Source: JAOABC01 sp041287495
Lineage (GTDB): Bacteria > Aquificota > Aquificia > Aquificales > Hydrogenothermaceae
DNA: 64,000 bases
Direction of reading: 5' to 3'
Assembly (NCBI GenBank): GCA_041287495.1
Contig: JBEULE010000019.1
Location: 1-64,000 of the forward strand
Numbering within the stretch: the first letter of the stretch is position 1; each line of letters opens with the position of its first letter. Below are positions 53,067 to 61,758 of this stretch, piece after piece. Position numbers and translations under genes: made by a program. Below the pieces are notes generated by a model, which did no database searches, had not been told where the DNA came from, and saw only the letters and a program-made list of their open reading frames with translations.

Positions 53067-54072
53067 TTAAACCCCTCTCTTTTATAAGATTTTCAAGTTT
53101 TTCTCTTAATTCCGGATTTTGTTTTAAAAACTCTCTTGCTTTTTCTTTCCCCTGTCCTAGTTTTATTTCCTCTCCATCATCAGCTTTATAAGAATACCAA
53201 GCCCCACTTTTCTTTATCAATCCAAGTTCTTCTCCTAAATCTAAAATTTCTCCCTCTTTTGATATTCCTTCGCCGTATATAACATCAAACTCAGCTTCTT
53301 TGAAAGGTGGAGCTAACTTGTTTTTAACAATCTTAACCTTTACTCTACTTCCTACTTTTTCTCCAGCATCTTTTATATCCTGTTTTCTGACTTCCATCCT
53401 CATATCTGCAAAGAATTTTATAGCTCTTCCTCCGGTTGTTGTCTCTGGGTTTCCAAACATAACACCTACTTTTTCCCTTATCTGGTTTATCAGTATAAGA
53501 GCTGTATTACTCTTGTTTATTGCACCTTTTAAAACCCTCATTGCTTTTGACATAAGTCTGGCATGTAATCCGACATTGGAGTCCTCTATATCTCCCTCTA
53601 TCTCTGCTTTAGGAACTAATGCTGCTACGGAATCTATAACAATAACATCAACAGCATTACTTCTCACTAATGTTTCAGCTATCTCTACGGCCTGTTCTCC
53701 GTAATCAGGCTGAGATATTATGAGATCATCAAGATTAACTCCTATGGCTTTTGCATATTTTGGATCAAAGGCATGCTCTGCATCTATGAAAACAGCTTTC
53801 CCACCTCTTTTTTGTGCTTCTGCTATTATATGAAGTGTTAATGTAGTCTTTCCGGAAGATTCAGGTCCGTATATCTCTATCACTCTTCCTTTAGGTATCC
53901 CACCTATTCCTGTAGCTACGTCAAGTGTTATTGAGCCTGTAGGAATAACATCTACAGACTTTATACCTTCAGAGGATAAAGTCATTAATGAGCCTTTTCC
54001 GTATTTTTTCTCTATCTGCAAAATCGCACTTTCAAGGGCTTTCTTTTTTGCCTCTAAATTTTGATTTTCCAT
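53056..54072 (-). CDS. recA: Recombinase RecA
   Basis: The strand-exchange ATPase of homologous recombination. Walker A EIYGPESSGKTTL near residue 70, Walker B region VIVIDSVAALVP, and LINQIREKVGVMFGNPETTTGGRA (loop 2) are all clear. The 338-residue length fits. It is preceded by gatC by 16 bases and followed by pilT. Confidence 0.98.
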   Translation of the reverse strand: MENQNLEAKKKALESAILQIEKKYGKGSLMTLSSEGIKSVDVIPTGSITLDVATGIGGIPKGRVIEIYGPESSGKTTLTLHIIAEAQKRGGKAVFIDAEHAFDPKYAKAIGVNLDDLIISQPDYGEQAVEIAETLVRSNAVDVIVIDSVAALVPKAEIEGDIEDSNVGLHARLMSKAMRVLKGAINKSNTALILINQIREKVGVMFGNPETTTGGRAIKFFADMRMEVRKQDIKDAGEKVGSRVKVKIVKNKLAPPFKEAEFDVIYGEGISKEGEILDLGEELGLIKKSGAWYSYKADDGEEIKLGQGKEKAREFLKQNPELREKLENLIKERGLNGS

Positions 54073-54088
54073 AAAATTTCCTCCTCTA

Positions 54089-54370
54089 TTAACCTATAAT
54101 CTTAGGGACTACAAAAAAACCACCTTCAGATTGAGGTGCATTTTTTACAACATCTTCGTTTGAAATAGATTTTGTAACAATATCTTCTCTATAAGGAGTT
54201 TCTTCCATCATTAACTCATAGAAAGGTGGGACATTTTCTGTATTTACTTCTTTGAGATTCTCAATAAAACCGACTATATCCATAAACTGTTTTGGTAAAA
54301 CTTCAGCCTCTTCTTCAGAAAGTTTTAATTTTGCAAGATTTGCAACCGTAAACACTATCTTTTCGTCCAT
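54089..54370 (-). CDS. gatC: Glutamyl/aspartyl-tRNA amidotransferase subunit C
   Basis: A 93-residue helical subunit of GatCAB. It has TVANLAKLKLSEEEAE near the start and a PPFYELMMEETPYREDIV segment followed by a C-terminal FFVVPKII, matching the GatC pattern. It heads the run with recA and is far from gatA at 0.4-1.8 kb. Confidence 0.93.
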   Translation of the reverse strand: MDEKIVFTVANLAKLKLSEEEAEVLPKQFMDIVGFIENLKEVNTENVPPFYELMMEETPYREDIVTKSISNEDVVKNAPQSEGGFFVVPKIIG

Positions 54371-54444
54371 CTTTAACTCCTTATGATAAAAGTCATTTTA
54401 AATATATTCTGATATTCGTATATTATATTCAACTTAATTTTTAA

Positions 54445-54463
54445 CCCCCTCCCTCCCCCCTCC
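54445..54463 (-). other. Uninterrupted G-rich purine tract
   Basis: On the minus strand this reads as 19 bases of G broken by three A's (GG, six G, three G, five G). In an AT-rich window it stands out. A two-layer G-quadruplex is possible. It lies between the topoisomerase stop and gatC start, beside a stable hairpin. Confidence 0.6.
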
Positions 54464-54469
54464 ATATAT

Positions 54470-54495
54470 GGCTGGCAGCAATGCCAGCCCTTTTT
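54470..54495 (+). terminator. 8-bp hairpin with GCAA loop and T-run
   Basis: GGCTGGCA (54470-54477) pairs with TGCCAGCC (54482-54489) around a GCAA tetraloop. T5 follows on the plus strand, pointing into the topoisomerase gene from its 3' side. On the minus strand, the direction of both neighbours, no T-run follows. It may block antisense transcription or help end the topoisomerase mRNA. Confidence 0.6.
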
Positions 54496-54500
54496 AGTTT

Positions 54501-56525
54501 CTATCTTCTTTTAGAAAGCTTAGCTTTTATAAACTTTAAAGCCTCTGCTGGTTTATCTATCAAATCTTCTCTACCATATTTTATTAAAACATTTTTCTGT
54601 TTCTCTGACAACTGGTAATTTTTTAGGTTTTCTTTTTTTGCTTTGTCTATAAACTTTTTAAGTAAATTTTTATCCGACAATTCTTTCTCTGTAAGTTTTA
54701 ATCCCGTTTTTTCTGCCAAAGCTTTTGCATACTCTATCTGTTTTTCTGAAGGAGCTTTTGAGGAATGGTTCTCTATAAACTCTCTTATCTTTTTTGGATC
54801 GTCTAATATATCATCTATGGATTTTCCATATTTCTTTGCAAGGTCTAACGCGTAATCTAACATCTTCTTTGATATAAGAGCCTGCGTCCTTAGTTTTGTT
54901 TTTTCGTGTAACTGTTTTACAAACTCTTTCCAATCTTTCTTATTCTCTTCTACCTTGTCTAAAAACTCTTCCATCTTTTTTGTAAAGTCATAATCTATAA
55001 CCCAGTTATATTTACTGTTTAGATATTCAATAAGATAAAAGGCATCTTCAGTAGGTTTTAGAGTGTTTCCCTCTTTTATCACATATCCTCTATCTTTTAT
55101 GGTTTTTATGATTGTTGCATAAGTAGAAGGTCTTCCTATACCAAGTTCTTCTAACTTCTTTACCAGACTTCCCTCTGTATATCTTGCAGGAGGCTTTGTA
55201 AATTTTTCATCTATATTTACTTTTTCCACTTTTACTATTTCATTTTTCTTAAAAGGAGGTAATAGGGATATATCTTCTTCCTCTTCCTCTATATCGTAAA
55301 CAGCTTTATAACCTTTAAATAGTATTACTGTTCCAGAAAGGATAAAGTTATAACCTTTAATATCAAGGTTTACATTTGTCCTTTCAAATATAGCGTCTTC
55401 CATCTGAGATGCTACTGTTCTTTGGTATATCAGTTTTAGAAGTTTAAAGTGGTCTTCGGAGAGACCTTTTTCTTTTATCAATTCTCTCTGTTTTTCTAGA
55501 TTTACAAAATTTGTAATCCTTATTGCCTCGTGGGCATCTGCCTGTGTATTTTTAGATTTGTATATTCTTGCTTTTGAAGGTAAGTATTCATCTGAAAATT
55601 CTCTTTTTATAAGTTCTCTTATACCTTTTATAGCCACATCTGATATTCTTGTGCTATCTGTTCTATGGTAAGTTATAAGACCGCTTTCAAACAGGTCTTG
55701 GGCAAGTATCATCGTTTTTTCCGGCGGAAATCTCAAAACTGAGTTTGCGGTCTGTTGTAAGCTTGATGTGGTAAAAGGTGGCTTTGGAGATCTTTTTGAT
55801 TTTTTCTTCTCTATACTTTTAACTGTGGCTTCTTTTGCACTTTTAATATCTGAATATATATTCTCTGCTTCTTCTTTATTTTCTATCTTCTGTTTTTCAT
55901 AAACAGCAGTATAGATGTTATTTTCTTTTGATATTTCTGCTGTGATTATATAGTAAGGAGTTGGTTTAAAGTTTTGTATCTCTATCTCTCTTTCGACTAT
56001 AAGTCTTACTGCTGGAGATTGAACTCTACCAACACTAAATCTTCCCCCTATCTCTCTTGAAGCTATAGGTGAAAGTATATAACCTACAATCCTATCTCCG
56101 ACTCTTCTTCCTAAAAATGCATTAAATAGTCCAAAGTTTGTTTTGTCAAACTCTGGTGCATCTTTTATCTTCTGGATTATGTGGTCTTTTGTTATCTCAT
56201 GAAATTCTGGTCTTTTTATGCTTTTTGCTTTATTTTTAAGTTCTTCATACATAAAGTATCCTATTGCATATCCTTCCCTATCTGGGTCTGTTGCAATGTA
56301 AACTTCAGCATTTTCAGCTAACTTTTTAATCTCAGTGACTATCTGTTTATGTTTTTGGGATTTAATTATAAACTTTGGCTCGTAAGTTTTAAGATCAACC
56401 CCTATCTCTTCTTCAGGAAGGTCTTTGAAATGCCCTATGGTTGCCTTTACTACAAAATCTTTGCCTAAAAAGTGAGATATCTCTTTTGCTTTTTTAGGTG
56501 ATTCTACTATAACTATCTTCTTCAT
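54501..56525 (-). CDS. topA: Type IA DNA topoisomerase
   Basis: A 674-residue enzyme relaxing negatively supercoiled DNA. The Toprim domain has IVESPKKAKEISHFLG and TDPDREGYAIGYF (D-x-D-x-E kept; the usual following Glu is Tyr). The catalytic Tyr is in SGLITYHRTDSTRISD near residue 295; His after Tyr is the form seen in reverse gyrases. No zinc ribbons are present. Instead the C-terminus has two SEKQ-type helical repeats (PSEKQIEYAKALAEKTG, LSEKQKNVLIKYG). It starts 4 bases into queC's end. Confidence 0.9.
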   Translation of the reverse strand: MKKIVIVESPKKAKEISHFLGKDFVVKATIGHFKDLPEEEIGVDLKTYEPKFIIKSQKHKQIVTEIKKLAENAEVYIATDPDREGYAIGYFMYEELKNKAKSIKRPEFHEITKDHIIQKIKDAPEFDKTNFGLFNAFLGRRVGDRIVGYILSPIASREIGGRFSVGRVQSPAVRLIVEREIEIQNFKPTPYYIITAEISKENNIYTAVYEKQKIENKEEAENIYSDIKSAKEATVKSIEKKKSKRSPKPPFTTSSLQQTANSVLRFPPEKTMILAQDLFESGLITYHRTDSTRISDVAIKGIRELIKREFSDEYLPSKARIYKSKNTQADAHEAIRITNFVNLEKQRELIKEKGLSEDHFKLLKLIYQRTVASQMEDAIFERTNVNLDIKGYNFILSGTVILFKGYKAVYDIEEEEEDISLLPPFKKNEIVKVEKVNIDEKFTKPPARYTEGSLVKKLEELGIGRPSTYATIIKTIKDRGYVIKEGNTLKPTEDAFYLIEYLNSKYNWVIDYDFTKKMEEFLDKVEENKKDWKEFVKQLHEKTKLRTQALISKKMLDYALDLAKKYGKSIDDILDDPKKIREFIENHSSKAPSEKQIEYAKALAEKTGLKLTEKELSDKNLLKKFIDKAKKENLKNYQLSEKQKNVLIKYGREDLIDKPAEALKFIKAKLSKRR

Positions 56526-57184
56526 CTTTTCTCCAAAATTTTAAGTGCTTCTTTTCTCTGTCTACATGTAGCACACTCTCCACATGGAGGTTCTGTACCT
56601 TTATAACAGGAGTAAGTTTTTTCAAAAGGAACTCCAAGGTCATAACCTAACTTTACTATATCAGTTTTAGTCATTCCTAGGAATGGAGAAAAAATTTTAA
56701 TTCGGTTTTTCTTCTTTGCAACCATAACTGAAGATGCGTTTATAGCTGCTTCTGCAGAAGATATAAACTCTGCTCTACAATCTGGATAAGGAGAGTCAAG
56801 GGAGTGGACACCTATACCTATATTTTCAATACCGTAAACATCTGCATACGAGGCAGCTATAGATAGAAATATCAGATTTCTCATAGGGACTGTTGTTATT
56901 GGTGGTTCATCTGTATAACTTTCCGATGGAACTTCTATACTTTCATCTGTTAATGCATTACTTCCTAAATCTTTGAGGTAAGGTATAGTAGCTATAAAAT
57001 GTCTCTCTACATCTGCAATTTTTGCTATTTCTTTTGCATAGGAAAGCTCAACTTTATGTTTTTGACCATAATCAAAAGATATAGCATATACTTTATTAAA
57101 CATCTTTTTTGAAAGCCAAAGTAATGTTGTACTGTCTATGCCTCCTGAGAGTAAAACTATTATATCTTCTTTTTTAAGCAACAT
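56522..57184 (-). CDS. queC: 7-cyano-7-deazaguanine synthase
   Basis: Makes preQ0 from carboxydeazaguanine and ammonia for queuosine-type bases. The PP-loop is VLLSGGIDSTTLLWL near residue 10, and the C-terminal zinc site is CYKGTEPPCGECATCRQR. 220 residues is normal. Overlaps prfB by 11 bases and topA by 4. No other queuosine gene is adjacent. Confidence 0.96.
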   Translation of the reverse strand: MLLKKEDIIVLLSGGIDSTTLLWLSKKMFNKVYAISFDYGQKHKVELSYAKEIAKIADVERHFIATIPYLKDLGSNALTDESIEVPSESYTDEPPITTVPMRNLIFLSIAASYADVYGIENIGIGVHSLDSPYPDCRAEFISSAEAAINASSVMVAKKKNRIKIFSPFLGMTKTDIVKLGYDLGVPFEKTYSCYKGTEPPCGECATCRQRKEALKILEKR

Positions 57185-58289
57185 TTTCTCCTGTAGCTTT
57201 GTATTTTAAAAAGCTTTCTATAAATTCATCTATATTCCCATCCATAACTGCCTGTATATTTCCTGTTTCATACCCTGTTCTTAAATCTTTAACTAATTGG
57301 TAAGGTTGGAATACATAAGACCTTATCTGATTACCCCAGCTTATATCTTTTTTTTCTCCCTCAAGTTCTTTTTGTTTTTCTTTTTTCTTTTCAAGTTCAA
57401 GTTGGTATAATTTTGCTTTCAGCATATTCATTGCTTTTATCTTGTTTTGAAGTTGAGACCTTTCACTTTGACAGGCTACTACTATCCCTGTAGGAATATG
57501 TGTAATCCTAACAGCTGAGTCTGTTTTATTAACATGCTGTCCTCCGGCTCCACTTGCCCTATATGTGTCTATCCTTAAATCTTCTTCTTTTATCTCTATA
57601 TTGATTTCTTCATCAATTTCAGGAATAACAGATACAGCTGCAAATGAAGTGTGTCTTCTCTTATTTGCATCAAATGGAGATATCCTTACTAATCTGTGAA
57701 CTCCCTGTTCACCTTTTAGATAGCCGTAAGCATACGGACCTTTGATTATTACAGTGGCACTTTTTATTCCGGCAACATCATCAGGTTGGTAATCTACTAT
57801 CTCTGTCTGATAACCTCTTTCTTCAGCCCATCTTAGATACATTCTTAGCAACATCTGAGCCCAATCACAGGCTTCAACACCTCCTGAACCAGCTTGAACT
57901 GTAAGTATCGCATTTTTCGGATCCATCTCATCTGATAAAAGACTATCTATCTGAAGTTTTGTTATATATTTATCAAGTTTGTCCAAATCTTTCTCTACTT
58001 CCAAGTAAAGTTCTGGATCTTCTTCTATCTTTAAAAGTTCAATGTAATCTTTAATATCTTTTATTTTTTGCTCAACCGATAAGAACTCTTGAAGTTTCTG
58101 ATTTAACATGTTCCTTTTTGATGATATCTCTCCAGCTCTTTTTGGGTCATTCCAGAAATCAGGCTTTCCCATTTCAGCATCTAACTCTTCTATCTGTTGC
58201 TGTAAATTCTCAGGTTTAATAGTTTCCTTTATCAATTTAAACTTTTCCAAAATATGTTCCAACTTCTCGTTTAAATTATCAACTATCAT
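57174..58289 (-). CDS. prfB: Peptide chain release factor 2, without programmed frameshift
   Basis: Releases peptides at UGA and UAA. SPFDANKRRHTSF carries the SPF stop-codon reader, and GAGGQHVNKTDSAVRI the catalytic GGQ near residue 237. The frame runs uninterrupted from ATG 58289 through the region where many bacteria have an in-frame TGA and +1 shift, so expression is not autoregulated that way. 371 residues is full length. Confidence 0.96.
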   Translation of the reverse strand: MIVDNLNEKLEHILEKFKLIKETIKPENLQQQIEELDAEMGKPDFWNDPKRAGEISSKRNMLNQKLQEFLSVEQKIKDIKDYIELLKIEEDPELYLEVEKDLDKLDKYITKLQIDSLLSDEMDPKNAILTVQAGSGGVEACDWAQMLLRMYLRWAEERGYQTEIVDYQPDDVAGIKSATVIIKGPYAYGYLKGEQGVHRLVRISPFDANKRRHTSFAAVSVIPEIDEEINIEIKEEDLRIDTYRASGAGGQHVNKTDSAVRITHIPTGIVVACQSERSQLQNKIKAMNMLKAKLYQLELEKKKEKQKELEGEKKDISWGNQIRSYVFQPYQLVKDLRTGYETGNIQAVMDGNIDEFIESFLKYKATGENVA

Positions 58290-58538
58290 ATTCCCTAAAA
58301 TACCTCTTTGTTGTTATTCATTCATATTCAAATAATTATATAAGATATATCAAAAATTTCCAAATTCTACATTATAGTCCCCAAATTTTTAATATCATTA
58401 ATCCAAATGTTGCAAATCGAAAAATTTTTGCTAAAATAGTTTGTGTTAAAATAAAGTTAAATTAAAATAAAGATAAAAGAATATGATATAAATCATGAAT
58501 ATTTACGAGATATTGTTTCATATTATATTTGTGACTTA

Positions 58539-58559
58539 GTTAATACAAACTAACTTGCA
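58539..58559 (+). repeat. 21-bp repeat, copy 1, upstream of cydA
   Basis: The 21 bases from 58539 match those from 58592 except for one A/G change. The copy lies on the -35 side of the candidate promoter and, with flanking bases, contains the inverted repeat TTAGTT...AACTAA. Confidence 0.85.
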
Positions 58560-58583
58560 AATATTTTAATTTAAAAGTAAAAT
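58555..58583 (+). promoter_or_regulatory. Candidate cydA promoter
   Basis: TTGCAA (58555-58560), 17-base spacer, TAAAAT (58578-58583). Transcription would begin near 58590, inside or next to repeat copy 2. Confidence 0.5.
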
Positions 58584-58591
58584 TTAGGTTT

Positions 58592-58612
58592 GTTAATGCA
58601 AACTAACTTGCA
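58592..58612 (+). repeat. 21-bp repeat, copy 2, at the cydA start site
   Basis: Second copy, 53 bases (about five helical turns) after the first, covering the probable transcription start. The two copies flank the promoter, as expected for a repressor that loops or blocks. Confidence 0.85.
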
Positions 58613-58653
58613 TAAATTTAAATTTAAGTTATTTTAAGTAGGAGGTATATGCC

Positions 58654-60189
58654 ATGGACTTGTTACTTTTGTCCAGATTGCAGTTTGCAGCCACAAGTTA
58701 TTTCCACTTTATTTTCGTTCCATTGACTATTGGTCTGTCTTTGTTCGTAGCCATCCTGAAAACTATTAACCTAAAAAAACAGGATCCAAAACTTGATGCA
58801 GTTGCAAGGTTTCTGATGATGGTTTTTGCCGTTAACTTTGCAGCAGGAGTTGCAACTGGTTTGACGCAAGAATTTGAGTTTGGAACAAACTGGTTTGAGT
58901 ACTCAAAGTTTGTAGGTGATATCTTTGGAGCACCTCTTGCCATAGAGGGACTTATGGCATTTTTCTTAGAATCTACATTTATGGGGCTTTTCTTGTTTGG
59001 TGAAAAAAAGATATCAAGAGGTATGCACACATTCGCAGCTTGGATGGTAGCTTTAGGAACTACATTATCAGCTTTATGGATACTCATAGCTAACTCTTGG
59101 ATGCAAACACCAGCAGGTTTTAAAATCGTAGAAACACCTCAAGGTACAAAGGCAGTTTTAACAGACTTCTTTGAAGCAGCATTAAACCACACAACTATAT
59201 TTAGATTTTTACACACAGTTGATGGTGGGTATATAACTGGTGGATTTTTTGCAATGGGGGTGTTTGCTTACTTTTTACTTAAAAACAGAGATGTAGAGTT
59301 TGCTAAAGTTGGACTTAAATATTCAGTAATATTTACTCTTATAGTAAGTGTTGCTCAAATTATAATTGGAGATATCCATGGTTATCAGGTTGCTCAACAT
59401 CAGCCTCTAAAAATGGCTATGTATGAAGGTAAATGGGAAACAGAAAAAGGTGCTTCTCTAGATTTACTTGGTGTTGTAGACCAAGAAAAACAAACTACTC
59501 ACGTTTATATAAAAATCCCTTACCTTTTAAGTATTCTTGCTTACCATGACCCAAATGCAGAATTTAAAGGTATTAAAGATTTAGTTAAAGAGTATCAGCA
59601 GAAAAGTCAGGAATATAAAAATCAAGTTAAAGCTATAGAAGAAAAGCTTCCTACAGTGGCAGATGAAGCAGAAAAACAAAAATTACTTGATGAGCTTGCA
59701 ATTGCAAAAGCAAAAGCAAAATCTTTAGACATAACTATGGATGATTTACCTTCCGTAGGACTTGTATTTACATCTTTTCACTTAATGGTATATCTTGGCT
59801 TCTTATTTGCTTTAATATCAGTAGTTGCCTTCATCTTATACAAGAAGGGAACTATCTATAACAATAAAGGATTTCTATGGTTACTTGTATTATCAATTCC
59901 TCTTCCATTCTTGGCTTCTTTTCTCGGATGGACTTCTACGGAAGTTGGAAGACAGCCTTGGATAGTTCAAGGAGTTTTGAAAACCAAAGATGCTGTGACA
60001 ATTCATCCAGTAGAGAATGTTGCATTTACCTTAACCGTCTTCTTCTTGATCTACACAGCTATTTTTATCGCTTTCGTTATATCTATGCTTAAGGTTATAA
60101 ACAGAGGTATTACGGAGTATAGCCACGACAAAGAGACTGTTCCTGTTGGTTCAGTTAGGCCACAATTAAATAAAGATTGGAGGGTATAA
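58654..60189 (+). CDS. cydA: Cytochrome bd quinol oxidase subunit I
   Basis: The haem-bearing subunit of a quinol oxidase with high oxygen affinity, in the inner membrane. RLQFAATSYFHFIFVPLTIG carries the haem b595 ligand His at the start, FRFLHTVDGGYITGG the b558 ligand His near residue 189, and GDIHGYQVAQHQP opens the quinol loop. That loop holds a long, highly charged helical stretch at about residues 310-360. GRQPWIVQG is also conserved. 511 residues is complete. Confidence 0.97.
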   Translation: MDLLLLSRLQFAATSYFHFIFVPLTIGLSLFVAILKTINLKKQDPKLDAVARFLMMVFAVNFAAGVATGLTQEFEFGTNWFEYSKFVGDIFGAPLAIEGLMAFFLESTFMGLFLFGEKKISRGMHTFAAWMVALGTTLSALWILIANSWMQTPAGFKIVETPQGTKAVLTDFFEAALNHTTIFRFLHTVDGGYITGGFFAMGVFAYFLLKNRDVEFAKVGLKYSVIFTLIVSVAQIIIGDIHGYQVAQHQPLKMAMYEGKWETEKGASLDLLGVVDQEKQTTHVYIKIPYLLSILAYHDPNAEFKGIKDLVKEYQQKSQEYKNQVKAIEEKLPTVADEAEKQKLLDELAIAKAKAKSLDITMDDLPSVGLVFTSFHLMVYLGFLFALISVVAFILYKKGTIYNNKGFLWLLVLSIPLPFLASFLGWTSTEVGRQPWIVQGVLKTKDAVTIHPVENVAFTLTVFFLIYTAIFIAFVISMLKVINRGITEYSHDKETVPVGSVRPQLNKDWRV

Positions 60190-60190
60190 A

Positions 60191-61228
60191 ATGTTACCAG
60201 CAGAGCTATTTACATTAGAGGGGTTGTGGTTTTTACTTGCTGGGGTGTTTTTGGTAGGATATGCTCTTACTGATGGCTTTGACCTTGGAACTGGTGTGTT
60301 CCATATATTTACAAAAGATGAGAAGGAAAGAAAGTTAATGATGAACTCTATAGCTCCCGTGTGGGATGGTAACGAAGTATGGCTTATAGCTGGTGGAGGT
60401 ATGCTCTTTGCTGCCTTCCCTCTTGTTTATGCCGCATCTTTCAGTGGATTTTACCTTGCTATTATGGTAGTCCTTTGGGCTTTAATAGGAAGAGCAGTTG
60501 CTTTTGAGTATAGAAATAAAAAAGAATCTATCACTTGGAGAAAAACTTGGGACATTATATATTGGCTAGGTAACTTTGTTCCTGCTTTACTTTTTGGAGT
60601 TGCAGTAGGTAATGCTGTTTTAGGAGTCCCTATAGATGTAAAAGGACAATATCACGGTACTTTCTTTACTTTACTTAACATCCCTTCTTTACTTATTGGA
60701 GCTGTAGGTTTGTTTATGTTTATGATGCATGGTGCTGCGTGGCTTTTACTTAAAACAGAAGGTTCGCTTTTTGAAAAAGCAAAAAAATGGGCTTTCATTA
60801 GCTGGATAGGTTTTGTTTTACTCTTAATTATTACAGACTTCGTTCTGTTAATGGTTAAACCTGAACTTTATAACAATTACTTTAAATATCCTCTTCTTTT
60901 ACTAGCTCCAGCTATAATGGTTTTTGGATTGATATACTATTTCTATCAGCTTCAAATAAAAAATAATTACGAAAAAGTTATATGGGGCTCATCTCTTGCT
61001 GTTATAGGGACAGTTTTAACTATTGCCTGTGCATCTTTCCCTGTATTTATAAGGTCTACTATAGATCCGAAATACAACATTGATATCTTTAACTCAGCTT
61101 CCTCTCATTTAACATTAACTGTTATGCTAATTGTTACTGTGATCTTCTTGCCTATCGTTATATTCTACACATCTTACGTGTATAAAGTATTTAAAGGTAA
61201 AGTTTCTGAAGAAGAAGGATACCATTGA
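60191..61228 (+). CDS. cydB: Cytochrome bd quinol oxidase subunit II
   Basis: A 345-residue membrane partner of CydA, starting one base after its stop. LLAGVFLVGYALTDGFDLGTGV, SIAPVWDGNEVWLIAGGG and the C-terminal SSHLTLTVMLIVTVIFLP helix are typical. About eight helices. No small CydX-type frame follows it; the next gene codes for a rhodanese-like protein. Confidence 0.97.
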   Translation: MLPAELFTLEGLWFLLAGVFLVGYALTDGFDLGTGVFHIFTKDEKERKLMMNSIAPVWDGNEVWLIAGGGMLFAAFPLVYAASFSGFYLAIMVVLWALIGRAVAFEYRNKKESITWRKTWDIIYWLGNFVPALLFGVAVGNAVLGVPIDVKGQYHGTFFTLLNIPSLLIGAVGLFMFMMHGAAWLLLKTEGSLFEKAKKWAFISWIGFVLLLIITDFVLLMVKPELYNNYFKYPLLLLAPAIMVFGLIYYFYQLQIKNNYEKVIWGSSLAVIGTVLTIACASFPVFIRSTIDPKYNIDIFNSASSHLTLTVMLIVTVIFLPIVIFYTSYVYKVFKGKVSEEEGYH

Positions 61229-61256
61229 TAAAATAAATTTTTAAGGAGGGTCTAAG

Positions 61257-61643
61257 ATGGTAGAGAATCTAATTAACAATATCAAAGAAGCAATAGAGGC
61301 TGATAAGCAGAAAGAATCCCTTGGCTTAATGCCGGCTGATAAGGTTAAAAAGATGATAGAGGAAGAAGGTGCTATATTCGTAGATGTTAGACCTCCTGCA
61401 AGAGTTACTGGTAAAACAGCCCCAGAGGCAGGAGTTCCAAACTCATACTTCTTACCTGTAACAGAATTTGCTGAAAGATGGCAGGAAATTTTTCCGGCTG
61501 ATAAAACTGCAAAGATAGTTCTTGCCTGCGGAAAAATAAAATTTGCCAACAGGGTTATGGGATACCTTGAAGCTCTTGGATATAAAAATGTTTATGTACT
61601 TGATGAAGAGATAGATAACTTTTTAAAAGAATATGAGAGATAG
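61257..61643 (+). CDS. Rhodanese-domain sulfurtransferase
   Basis: A 128-residue protein with VDVRPPARVTGKTAPEAGVPNS (the acidic CH2A-like start of the fold) and the candidate persulfide Cys in IVLACGKIKFANRVMGYLEALGY near residue 86. The loop ACGKIKFA is longer than and different from the ACxxGxR type, so activity is not certain. The gap to cydB is 28 bases with GGAGG before the ATG, and an intrinsic terminator follows. Confidence 0.88.
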   Translation: MVENLINNIKEAIEADKQKESLGLMPADKVKKMIEEEGAIFVDVRPPARVTGKTAPEAGVPNSYFLPVTEFAERWQEIFPADKTAKIVLACGKIKFANRVMGYLEALGYKNVYVLDEEIDNFLKEYER

Positions 61644-61692
61644 AGGATCCACCTCCTCCCAGCCCTCCATAAGCTTCATGTCCACACCTCCG

Positions 61693-61730
61693 ACCCCTTT
61701 CTTCTTTGGAGGAAAGGGGTTAAATTTTTT
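61693..61730 (+). terminator. Intrinsic terminator after the cydAB-rhodanese unit
   Basis: ACCCCTTTC (61693-61701) pairs with GAAAGGGGT (61712-61720), then a T-run at 61725-61730. A pyrimidine-rich stretch at 61650-61690 precedes it. Confidence 0.8.
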
Positions 61731-61758
61731 AATACGAATAAAATTATGAGGTGGTAAA

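Larger units (their letters stand above)
58290..58653 (+). promoter_or_regulatory. Divergent intergenic region with cydA control elements
   Basis: 364 bases without a gene between prfB (-) and cydA (+). It is very AT-rich. The right third holds two 21-bp repeats and a candidate promoter; the left part shows only AT-rich sequence from which prfB should be transcribed. AGGAGG lies just before the cydA ATG. Confidence 0.75.

Noticed and set aside
58189..58289. Programmed +1 frameshift in prfB
   Set aside because: No in-frame TGA occurs in the expected region; the frame is continuous.
61229..61256. cydX-like small oxidase subunit after cydB
   Set aside because: The gap holds only the ribosome-binding site of the rhodanese gene.
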